Below, one piece after another: positions 1-5,239 of a stretch of DNA of 8,389 nucleotides (position 1 is its first letter; every line of letters begins with the position of its first letter). A program made the translations under genes and the position numbers. Source of the DNA: Actinomycetota bacterium (GTDB lineage Bacteria > Actinomycetota > Actinomycetes > Actinomycetales > Microbacteriaceae); contig JAQBZV010000035.1 in assembly GCA_027728145.1 (NCBI GenBank), positions 1 through 8,389 on the forward strand. Direction: 5' to 3'. The notes under the pieces were generated by a model. The model was not told the DNA's origin. It did not search any database and was given only the letters and a program-made list of their open reading frames with translations.

Positions 1-828
1 CACCTCAGAGAGAAACTTGGCCTTGTTCTTCTCGGCGTCCGCAGGAAGAGTGCGATCCACCTCAGCCCAGATCTGGTGGGGGCTTATCTCCCCAAAACGC
101 AGGTGGGGACTCAGTCGCGATGTCGTCACCGGGCCCGGCTCATCCCGTCGGTGATAGAGCTTCAGGGTGTTGTGGACGAAATCTTCAAGCCTCTGGTGGG
201 CTCCGGACTCTCCCGGCGTCCACATCTCGTGGAGGCCGGGGGACCAGTCAGGGCTCGTGGGAAGCAGATCCCAGTCGTCGAGGGTTTCGCTCGCTATTCC
301 CGCTACAGACTGAAGGGCTGCCGGGGGTGGAAGCGGTGCTCGCGGTGGCTCGCCGGCCAGTGCTGCCCGCCAGAACGGGGTAAAAACTTTGAAGGGGTTA
401 CCCTCTCCCGTTCGCACCGTCCAGGGCTCAAACAACAGATTGCCTGCAAAACTTTCGCAGGTCAGCCCTGATTCCCGCAGATCTTCTTTCAGGAGTGCGT
501 CGGCTTCGCGAGCAAGCCCGTAGCGGCGGTTCCAGAACACCGCAGATGCGCCCGTGTCTATAACCAGCTGTCGGATGACATCGGGACCCGATCCGGTGCG
601 AAGCACGAGGGACCCGCCGAGGGAATCTACAGAGGATTGAAGCGACACAAGTGAGTGGTGGAGCCACCACTTCGATGCACGCCCCAGGGGTCTTGATCCT
701 TCGGTGACCTCGTCTCGGACATAGACGATCAGGACTGGCGCACCAGTGTCGCAGGCAGCGTGGATGGCTGGGTTATCGGTAAGCCGAAGGTCACTGCGAA
801 GCCACACAATTGCCGGACCCTGTGTCAT
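1..828 (-). CDS. phrB: Deoxyribodipyrimidine photolyase, class I type (3' part missing at left edge)
   Basis: Light-driven repair of UV pyrimidine dimers in DNA using FAD and an antenna chromophore; cytoplasmic. Only the first 276 residues are in the window. The N-terminal alpha/beta antenna domain begins with WLRSDLRLTDNPAI (residues 9-22), the family hallmark. Residues 126-153 hold the conserved linker region (EGNPFKVFTPFW). Residues 236-249 (TSRLSPHLRFGEIS) open the FAD-binding helical domain. The rest of the FAD domain, including the substrate-binding and electron-transfer Trp residues, lies beyond the edge; full-length family members are about 450-480 residues. The ATG at 828 is chosen because no other start lies between it and an in-frame stop upstream, and because a TANNNT -10 box ends 6 nt before it, which suggests a leaderless mRNA. 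The GGAGG at 830-834 is too close to the ATG to be a normal ribosome binding site. Which antenna cofactor is used cannot be told. Confidence 0.93.
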   Translation of the reverse strand, partial: MTQGPAIVWLRSDLRLTDNPAIHAACDTGAPVLIVYVRDEVTEGSRPLGRASKWWLHHSLVSLQSSVDSLGGSLVLRTGSGPDVIRQLVIDTGASAVFWNRRYGLAREADALLKEDLRESGLTCESFAGNLLFEPWTVRTGEGNPFKVFTPFWRAALAGEPPRAPLPPPAALQSVAGIASETLDDWDLLPTSPDWSPGLHEMWTPGESGAHQRLEDFVHNTLKLYHRRDEPGPVTTSRLSPHLRFGEISPHQIWAEVDRTLPADAEKNKAKFLSEV

Positions 829-832
829 GCCT

Positions 833-854
833 CCAGCGTAGAGCTCTCCGCTGG
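833..854. promoter_or_regulatory. 22-bp imperfect palindrome over the photolyase -10 box (candidate operator)
   Basis: Half-sites CCAGCG and CGCTGG flank a central AGAGCTCT; only the pair 839/848 breaks the symmetry. On the minus strand the hexamer TACGCT (840 down to 835), a TANNNT -10 box, lies inside it and ends 6 nt before the ATG at 828. A protein bound here would block RNA polymerase directly. The symmetry is seen; the operator role and the regulator are inferred. Confidence 0.55.
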
Positions 855-876
855 GAGTGATGTGAGGGCAGTGATA

Positions 877-908
877 AGGGCCGGTCGCTGAGGCGAGCGA
901 CCAGCCCT
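877..908 (-). other. Strong hairpin between the winged-helix gene and phrB
   Basis: Bases 877-889 pair with 896-908: seven pairs next to the loop (GGTCGCT with AGCGACC), one C-A mismatch, then five more pairs (AGGGC with GCCCT). The loop is 890-895. Read on the minus strand it is followed by TTATCACT, so the U-run is poor for a classical intrinsic terminator. It could end transcripts from the promoter at 982-1010, or be structure in a long phrB leader. Confidence 0.6.
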
Positions 909-981
909 ATTTCCCTTGCACCAAGAGTGTTTTGCAATCACATTCACGAGAGCTGTCACAGCAACAACCGACGCTCAAATC

Positions 982-1010
982 AATATATAACAGAATGGTA
1001 ACGGTGTCTA
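982..1010 (-). promoter_or_regulatory. Sigma70-type promoter pointing towards phrB
   Basis: On the minus strand TAGACA (1010 down to 1005; five of six match to TTGACA), a 17-bp spacer and TATATT (987 down to 982; five of six match to TATAAT) sit in a locally AT-rich stretch. Transcription would start near 975, giving either a leader of about 147 nt for phrB or a separate RNA of roughly 100 nt ending at the hairpin 877-908. Confidence 0.5.
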
Positions 1011-1037
1011 GTCCCCGTTTTTTGGGGAGACAAAGAC

Positions 1038-1637
1038 CTAAATCATGTCCGGAGACTGGGCCACACCGTAGTTGATGGTGACATCTGCGTGCCGGTCAAA
1101 GCGATATCCAACACCTCGCACCGTGCGCACGATGTCCTCGTAACGACCGAGTTTCGATCGGAGTCTCCGCACATGAACATCGATGGTTCTGGCAACAGGG
1201 GCATCCTCGTCACCCTCCGCCCACAGCGCTTCGATGATGAGCTCCCGATTCACGGTCTGTCCTTCACGAAGAACCAGGAATTGCAGGAGCGAGAACTCTT
1301 TATACGTGAGCGGGGCTTGCTCGTCATCAATGAGCACGCGTTTGCGCGAGATGTCGATGACGACCAGGGATTCTGGGGTCTTCTGGTCTCGGGCAAGCTT
1401 CCCGAGGGCAATCGGGTCATGCAAGGCCATCCGCACAATGTCGAGGTGTTTACCTCCGGTCCCCGCTGGAGCCAGCGCAATTGCCGCGTGTGTTTCTGTC
1501 GCCGGAACGTGGTCGGTGACCGTTTTCTTGAGCTCGGTCACGAGCTCCTGCAAGCTGATGCCTGCTGCCTGGGCGTCAGCTTCGCTAATGCCCACATAGA
1601 GGGCGAACCCTCGGGGTTCGCGAGGTGAGTGAGTCAT
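1038..1637 (-). CDS. OmpR/PhoB-type winged-helix transcriptional regulator without a canonical receiver domain
   Basis: Probable DNA-binding regulator of 199 residues. The C-terminal half (about residues 92-182) is a Trans_reg_C winged helix: LTYKEFSLLQFLVLREGQ, the recognition helix region ARTIDVHVRRLRSKLG (149-164) and the wing motif RTVRGVGYRF (171-180). The first 90 residues (GFALYVGISEADAQAAGISL...) show no phosphoacceptor Asp pattern of a receiver domain; I do not recognise this half, but have the impression that Microbacteriaceae carry proteins of this layout. The ATG at 1637 is preferred because the family-like sequence begins there; a GTG at 1670 would add 11 residues (GSPPLTNRQI). 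Neither has a clear ribosome binding site. Tandem GCTCAC repeats at 1715-1730 upstream fit autoregulation. The target genes are unknown. It follows upp on the same strand, but a likely terminator separates them. Confidence 0.85.
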   Translation of the reverse strand: MTHSPREPRGFALYVGISEADAQAAGISLQELVTELKKTVTDHVPATETHAAIALAPAGTGGKHLDIVRMALHDPIALGKLARDQKTPESLVVIDISRKRVLIDDEQAPLTYKEFSLLQFLVLREGQTVNRELIIEALWAEGDEDAPVARTIDVHVRRLRSKLGRYEDIVRTVRGVGYRFDRHADVTINYGVAQSPDMI

Positions 1638-1714
1638 GATCTGTCGATTCGTGAGGGGCGGTGAGCCCACGGTGGGTGAACAGGGGGATTAGCCACACAT
1701 TCGACAGCAACACA

Positions 1715-1730
1715 GCTCACGAGCGCTCAC
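1715..1730. repeat. Tandem GCTCAC direct repeat, 10-bp period, upstream of the winged-helix gene
   Basis: GCTCAC occurs at 1715-1720 and again at 1725-1730, one helical turn apart, about 80 bp upstream of the winged-helix start. OmpR/PhoB-family winged helices are known to bind tandem direct repeats with a 10-11 bp period, so this may be an autoregulatory site. Six-base repeats can also occur by chance. Confidence 0.3.
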
Positions 1731-1741
1731 CTGCGCCGGGG

Positions 1742-1779
1742 AAAAAAAAGAGCTGGGCATGGCTTGATTATCGGCCCAA
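1742..1779 (-). terminator. Putative intrinsic terminator after upp
   Basis: On the minus strand TTGGGC (1779 down to 1774) can pair with GCCCAG (1758 down to 1753), with one G-U pair and a 15-nt loop. Three bases later comes a run of eight T (1749 down to 1742). The U-run is strong but the stem is short with a large loop; alternative stems in 1759-1790 compete. Confidence 0.45.
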
Positions 1780-1807
1780 GCCCGGCCGAGCGTCAAGTTT
1801 TGTGACG

Positions 1808-2443
1808 TTATCCGACAGTTCCATAGAGTCGGTCACCGGCGTCGCCGAGCCCGGGAACAATGAAACCGTGCTCATTGAGCTTCTCATCTAGAGCTCCCAA
1901 CACGATGGTGACGTTGCGACCCGCTGTGGCCTTCTCCAGGGCTGCCAGACCCTCCGGCGAACCTAAAAGACAGACTGCCGTGACCTCGGTGGCACCCTTG
2001 TCAAAGACAAAGTTGATGGCCTGCAGTAGTGAACCCCCAGTTGCCAGCATCGGATCAAGAATGAAGCACTGCCGGTCAGAGAGGTCCTCCGGGAGTCGCT
2101 CCGCATAGACACTGGGCTGCAAAGTCTTCTCGTCTCGCACCATTCCTAAGAAGCCAACTTCAGCGCTCGGCAAGAGCTGTGTCATGCCCTCCAACATGCC
2201 CAACCCAGCACGGAGGATGGGCACCACCACGGGCCGCGGACTCGCCAGTTTCTTGCCCATCGTGGTGGTCACGGGCGTGGTGATCTGGTGGTCCTCAATG
2301 CGGATGTGGCGGGTGGCCTCATAGGCCAACAGGGTCACCAGCTCTGAGGTGAGGGCCCGGAATAGCGGTGACGATGTCGACTCGTCTCTGAGAAGTGAGA
2401 GTTTGTGAGAAATCAGGGGGTGATCCGCAATGTGCACCTGCAT
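1808..2443 (-). CDS. upp: Uracil phosphoribosyltransferase
   Basis: Pyrimidine salvage enzyme: uracil + PRPP gives UMP + PPi; cytoplasmic. The 211-residue protein has the usual family length (about 208-211). Visible motifs are [16 protein letters not shown] (72-87), the PRPP-binding loop [11 protein letters not shown] (128-138) and the C-terminal uracil-binding [12 protein letters not shown] (198-209). The ATG at 2443 is chosen because [20 protein letters not shown] is the family N-terminus; a longer in-frame reading starting at 2530 would run through the divergent tadA start. The -10 box TAGTCT ends 7 nt before this ATG and no ribosome binding site is present, so a leaderless mRNA is likely. 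A candidate terminator follows at 1742-1779. Confidence 0.96.
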   Translation of the reverse strand: MQVHIADHPLISHKLSLLRDESTSSPLFRALTSELVTLLAYEATRHIRIEDHQITTPVTTTMGKKLASPRPVVVPILRAGLGMLEGMTQLLPSAEVGFLGMVRDEKTLQPSVYAERLPEDLSDRQCFILDPMLATGGSLLQAINFVFDKGATEVTAVCLLGSPEGLAALEKATAGRNVTIVLGALDEKLNEHGFIVPGLGDAGDRLYGTVG

Positions 2444-2450
2444 GCGCCTC

Positions 2451-2456
2451 AGACTA
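2451..2456 (-). promoter_or_regulatory. upp -10 box (leaderless)
   Basis: TAGTCT on the minus strand ends 7 nt before the upp ATG, so transcription would begin at or next to the start codon. No good -35 is visible. The matching -35 region (about 2474-2479) overlaps the tadA -10 box. Confidence 0.5.
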
Positions 2457-2476
2457 CCCGAGCGCGATGCTCTGGA

Positions 2477-2482
2477 TAGGGT
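2477..2482 (+). promoter_or_regulatory. tadA -10 box (leaderless)
   Basis: TAGGGT fits TANNNT and is followed by 6 nt (GGGCTC) and then the GTG start of tadA. No Shine-Dalgarno sequence lies in that gap, so translation probably begins on a leaderless mRNA. Confidence 0.5.
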
Positions 2483-2488
2483 GGGCTC

Positions 2489-2941
2489 GTGCTTGATGAC
2501 ACCGAGTTGATGCGCCGCGCGATCGCGCATGCGTCAGATGCGCTCACCACGGGAGATGTTCCGGTGGCAGCTCTCGTGGTGGACCCCTCCGGGGTGATTG
2601 TCGCGAGCGCCACCAACACGAAAGAGCGCGATCATGACCCGACTGCTCACGCGGAGATTGTTGCCCTGCGTCTAGCCGGCCACGCCCTCGACAACACCAA
2701 TCTCAGCGACCACACTCTGGTGGTCACGCTGGAGCCCTGCGTGATGTGTGCTGGAGCAATTACCCAAGCGCGCATCTCTCGCCTTGTTTTTGGGGCGTGG
2801 GATGCGAAAGCAGGGGCGGCTGGAAGCAAGCATGATCTGGTGCGGGACCGAAGTCTGCCTCATCGGGTGCAGGAAGTTGTTGGTGGTGTCCTGGAAGAGG
2901 AGTGTGGAGCACTCCTCACCGACTTCTTTTCCCAGAAGTAG
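2489..2941 (+). CDS. tadA: tRNA adenosine(34) deaminase
   Basis: Zinc-dependent deaminase that converts the wobble adenosine of tRNA-Arg(ACG) to inosine, needed to read CGN codons; cytoplasmic. The 150 residues cover a full cytidine/deoxycytidylate deaminase fold. The zinc site is complete: HAE at 54-56 (His54 zinc ligand, Glu56 proton shuttle) and PCVMC at 83-87 (Cys84 and Cys87 ligands). The C-terminal part has [13 protein letters not shown] (101-113), typical of TadA rather than free-base deaminases. Start is GTG at 2489, supported by the leaderless -10 box at 2477-2482. It diverges from upp across 45 bp. Its TAG stop directly abuts the stop of the convergent membrane protein gene. Confidence 0.95.
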   Translation: MLDDTELMRRAIAHASDALTTGDVPVAALVVDPSGVIVASATNTKERDHDPTAHAEIVALRLAGHALDNTNLSDHTLVVTLEPCVMCAGAITQARISRLVFGAWDAKAGAAGSKHDLVRDRSLPHRVQEVVGGVLEEECGALLTDFFSQK

Positions 2942-3340
2942 CTAGCTGACAACTCCCGGCCAGATCACGGCGATGACCGTGTTGGCGATGGCCAGAGCTC
3001 CCGCGGTGTGCAGGAGGGGAAGGAGTTTCCGTTCGCGGCCACCGCTGCGGAGCTTCTTTTGTTTCCGATAGGCAATGAGTGCGACGACAAAAATGATCAC
3101 GGCAAGAGTCGTCTTGACGGCGATCTTGAGGTGGTCCACGGCCATGTCGGGATCATCCGCAAGACGCATCTCCACGAGACCGGTGAGAACCAGCCCCGTG
3201 ACCAGCTGAAGTGTTGCTCCCGTCAACACCCACCCAAAGAAGAAGCCCGAGTGAGCTCTCATCTGGGCGAAGAACGGCCCGATAATCAGCGCCAGGCCGA
3301 TGAAGTGCAGGATGAGAGTGATGTCGCGAGCCAGCTCCAT
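2942..3340 (-). CDS. Small four-helix membrane protein, function unknown
   Basis: I do not recognise a named function. The 132-residue protein has four hydrophobic segments at about 7-27, 33-55, 71-91 and 107-127, with a basic loop (YRKQKKLRSGGRERK, 91-105) between the last two that should be cytoplasmic. His12, His30, His70 and His111 sit in or near helix ends, loosely like CopD/cytochrome b-type small membrane proteins, but I see no firm cofactor motif. Similar short integral membrane proteins are, to my knowledge, widespread in actinobacteria. The ATG at 3340 has a clear ribosome binding site (AGGAG, 6 nt away). It lies 16 bp after the 107-residue gene on the same strand, so the two are probably one operon. 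The stop abuts that of tadA with no gap. Confidence 0.8.
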   Translation of the reverse strand: MELARDITLILHFIGLALIIGPFFAQMRAHSGFFFGWVLTGATLQLVTGLVLTGLVEMRLADDPDMAVDHLKIAVKTTLAVIIFVVALIAYRKQKKLRSGGRERKLLPLLHTAGALAIANTVIAVIWPGVVS

Positions 3341-3356
3341 TGCTCTCCTAAATTAC

Positions 3357-3680
3357 CTAGTCCGATGCCTTGATGACAATCACATCGGTCGGCGGTTGGG
3401 TTTCTGAGGTGTCGCGCACGAGTTCCGGTTCCACGTAAATCTCAGCGTGATCCCCCACGACTTCTCGCACGCGGCGCTTCGCATCATTGAGCGCGTGGGC
3501 GAGCACATACGTGGGCAGGGTCTCTGCAAGCTGGATGGTGGCAGCAATGACCCAGTGGCCATCGGGTTCGGACGTTACCGAGAGGCGCAATACCGCCTCA
3601 GCGTCGGGACTATCAAGAAGTGCACTCAGGATGGGTTCTCGGGCGGGAAGTGGTCCCTTCGACTTCTTCTTGTCACCCAT
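3357..3680 (-). CDS. Small soluble protein resembling the CDF transporter cytosolic domain
   Basis: A 107-residue protein with no membrane segment and a basic start (MGDKKKSKGP). Residues 28-86 follow the pattern of the C-terminal dimerisation domain of cation diffusion facilitators: a strand VLRLSV, a Gly turn, strand HWVIAATIQL, helix LAHALNDAKRRVREVV and a final strand AEIYVEPE matching the HVEP-type end of that fold. The tail TDVIVIKASD is unassigned. This is pattern recognition, not a database match. If right, it is a stand-alone version of a domain normally fused to six membrane helices; it could bind metal, act as a dimerising partner, or have lost metal binding. It heads a probable operon with the four-helix membrane protein 16 bp downstream. 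The ATG at 3680 is the first good start; a weak AGGAA lies 13 nt upstream. Confidence 0.75.
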   Translation of the reverse strand: MGDKKKSKGPLPAREPILSALLDSPDAEAVLRLSVTSEPDGHWVIAATIQLAETLPTYVLAHALNDAKRRVREVVGDHAEIYVEPELVRDTSETQPPTDVIVIKASD

Positions 3681-3727
3681 AGTGTTATTCCATTCCTAGC
3701 GACGGTGCCAACAACGTCTGTCCAATC

Positions 3728-3733
3728 TACACT
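3728..3733 (+). promoter_or_regulatory. proC -10 box (leaderless)
   Basis: TACACT fits TANNNT and is followed by 6 nt (GGCATC) and the GTG start of proC. There is no Shine-Dalgarno sequence, so a leaderless mRNA is likely. This also decides the GTG at 3740 as the start. Confidence 0.5.
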
Positions 3734-3739
3734 GGCATC

Positions 3740-4564
3740 GTGACTCACTCTCCTCCCCGCATTGCAATTCTTGGCACCGGACACATGGGCGGTGCGATCC
3801 TGGGTGGCCTGACTCGCGCAGCGGGAGCCTTCGGTGGCATTCGGGTGACCACCGCATCGGCTGAATCTGCCCGGGCGCTTGCCGGTAGGGGTGTGGAGGC
3901 CCGGAGTCTCGAGGAGGACAGCACTGCGAATCAGTGGGCGGTGGAGGGTGCTGACATCATCCTCCTGGGAGTCAAGCCTCACCATCTTCTGGGGCTGCTG
4001 GAGGACGTCGCACCCCATGCTCCCGAATCCGCGGTGATGGTCAGTATCGCTGCGGGAATCACTGTCGCTCAGATGGAGAGCCTATGGCCAGGTGCGCTGG
4101 TGCGCACTATGCCCAACACCCCGTCTCAGGTGGGTAAAGGCGTGACGGGTCTGAGTGCTGGCTCTCGGGTCAGCACCGACCAGGTGCGCGCGGTGAGGGA
4201 AGTCTTCGAGACCGTGGGGAGCGTGCTCGTGGTTGAGGAGGATTCTCTGAACGCGTTGAGCACATTCTCCGGATCAGGTCCCGCGTTCGTCTATTTCTTT
4301 ATCGAGCGCTTCATGGAGGTGGCCAGAGAGCACGGTTTCACCCCGGAGCAGGCGACCACCATGGTGCAGGGAACCTTCGCGGGGGCAATGGAACTCTTGG
4401 AGAGCTCGGGACACACTCCCGAGGAGCTCCGCGAGGCCGTCACAAGCCCTGGCGGCACGACCCAGGCCGCACTCGAGGTGTATCGCTCTGCCGATTTGAG
4501 CGCCATCATTCGTGCAGCCAGCGCCGCCGCGATCGCCAGAGCTCAGGAGATGGCGAAGGGCTAG
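3740..4564 (+). CDS. proC: Pyrroline-5-carboxylate reductase
   Basis: Last step of proline synthesis: NAD(P)H-dependent reduction of 1-pyrroline-5-carboxylate to L-proline; cytoplasmic oligomer. The 274 residues match the usual 265-280. The N-terminal Rossmann domain has the nucleotide-binding GTGHMG (12-17) and VKP (78-80). RTMPNTP (122-128) and the C-terminal helical domain with SGSGPAF (177-183) and SPGGTT (236-241) are the family signature regions. GTG start at 3740 is set by the leaderless -10 box. It is divergent from the CDF-domain-like gene (59 bp apart) and convergent with trkA, their stops abutting exactly. No glutamate kinase or glutamyl phosphate reductase gene is in the window. 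Confidence 0.96.
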   Translation: MTHSPPRIAILGTGHMGGAILGGLTRAAGAFGGIRVTTASAESARALAGRGVEARSLEEDSTANQWAVEGADIILLGVKPHHLLGLLEDVAPHAPESAVMVSIAAGITVAQMESLWPGALVRTMPNTPSQVGKGVTGLSAGSRVSTDQVRAVREVFETVGSVLVVEEDSLNALSTFSGSGPAFVYFFIERFMEVAREHGFTPEQATTMVQGTFAGAMELLESSGHTPEELREAVTSPGGTTQAALEVYRSADLSAIIRAASAAAIARAQEMAKG

Positions 4565-5239
4565 CTACTTATCCAGTGCCGCGAAGGTTTCGATGTCCTC
4601 GTTGGTGCCCGAGACGATAATCAGGTCGTGGTTGGTGACCACAGTCTTTTCTGTCGCATAGGTGAAGGGTTTGCCCGGGGATTTCACACCCACCACGGTG
4701 ATGTTGTATTTCGAGCGCACCTGAGAGTCCGTCAGGGACAGGCCCCGGATGGGCTTCGGTGGATACATCTTCACCAGGGCAAAGTTGTCGTCAAAGCGGA
4801 TGAAGTCGATCATCCGGCCTGACACCAGGTGGGCCACGCGCTCACCTGCCTCGCGCTCGGGATAGATCACCCGGTGGGCGCCAATCCGAGTCAAGATCTT
4901 TCCGTGGGATTCGCTGATTGCTTTGGCCCAAATCTGGGGAACCTTCATGTCGACCAGGTTGGTGGTGATCAGCACGCTCGCCTCAATAGAGGATCCCGTC
5001 GCGACAACCGCAATGGGAAAGTCTCGGGCGCCGATTTGCTCCAGCGCGTTCATGTTCCGTGCGTCGAGCACTGCGGTGTGCTTGACACGGTCTGACCACT
5101 TTTGGACTAAAGCCGGGTCTTCATCAACAGCCAGAACATCGCGGCCGAGCTTGTCGAGCTCGCCGGCTGTGGCGGCACCGAAGCGGCCCAGACCTATGAC
5201 GAGGACTGGGGCATCATGGGGAATCTTGTCAACCAACAA
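4565..5239 (-). CDS. trkA: Potassium uptake regulatory subunit, TrkA/KtrA type
   Basis: Cytosolic gating subunit of a Trk/Ktr K+ uptake system; binds nucleotide and controls the TrkH/KtrB pore. Residues 12-140 form an RCK_N Rossmann domain with GLGRFG (16-21) and the acidic ribose-binding VDED (38-41); residues 143-224 form the RCK_C domain. At 224 residues it is a single RCK_N-RCK_C unit as in KtrA, not the double unit of E. coli TrkA. The start is TTG at 5239 or the next TTG at 5236; AAAGG on the minus strand is 4 or 7 nt away, so 5236 may be favoured. The reading frame overlaps the 3' end of the trkH gene by 8-11 bp, which points to translational coupling and a fixed subunit ratio. Confidence 0.93.
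   Translation of the reverse strand: MLVDKIPHDAPVLVIGLGRFGAATAGELDKLGRDVLAVDEDPALVQKWSDRVKHTAVLDARNMNALEQIGARDFPIAVVATGSSIEASVLITTNLVDMKVPQIWAKAISESHGKILTRIGAHRVIYPEREAGERVAHLVSGRMIDFIRFDDNFALVKMYPPKPIRGLSLTDSQVRSKYNITVVGVKSPGKPFTYATEKTVVTNHDLIIVSGTNEDIETFAALDK

Noticed and set aside
826..948. Open frame on the minus strand from GTG near 946 ending in TGA that overlaps the phrB ATG (ATGA), about 40 codons.
   Set aside because: Codon use and composition do not look like neighbouring genes, there is no ribosome binding site, and it runs through the hairpin and the palindrome; non-coding control sequence is the simpler reading.
1011..1031. CCCC/GGGG hairpin with a T-run in the loop just after the winged-helix stop, considered as its terminator.
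   Set aside because: Only four strong pairs plus a bulged extension, and no U-run follows on the minus strand.
1089..1628. Long plus-strand open frame of 179 codons opposite the winged-helix gene.
   Set aside because: It is antisense to a gene with a clear domain, has no recognisable domain itself and no promoter or ribosome binding site.
2444..2530. Upstream in-frame extension of upp to an ATG at 2530 (29 extra residues).
   Set aside because: It would cross the tadA start, the family N-terminus begins at the ATG at 2443, and a leaderless -10 box supports the shorter form.
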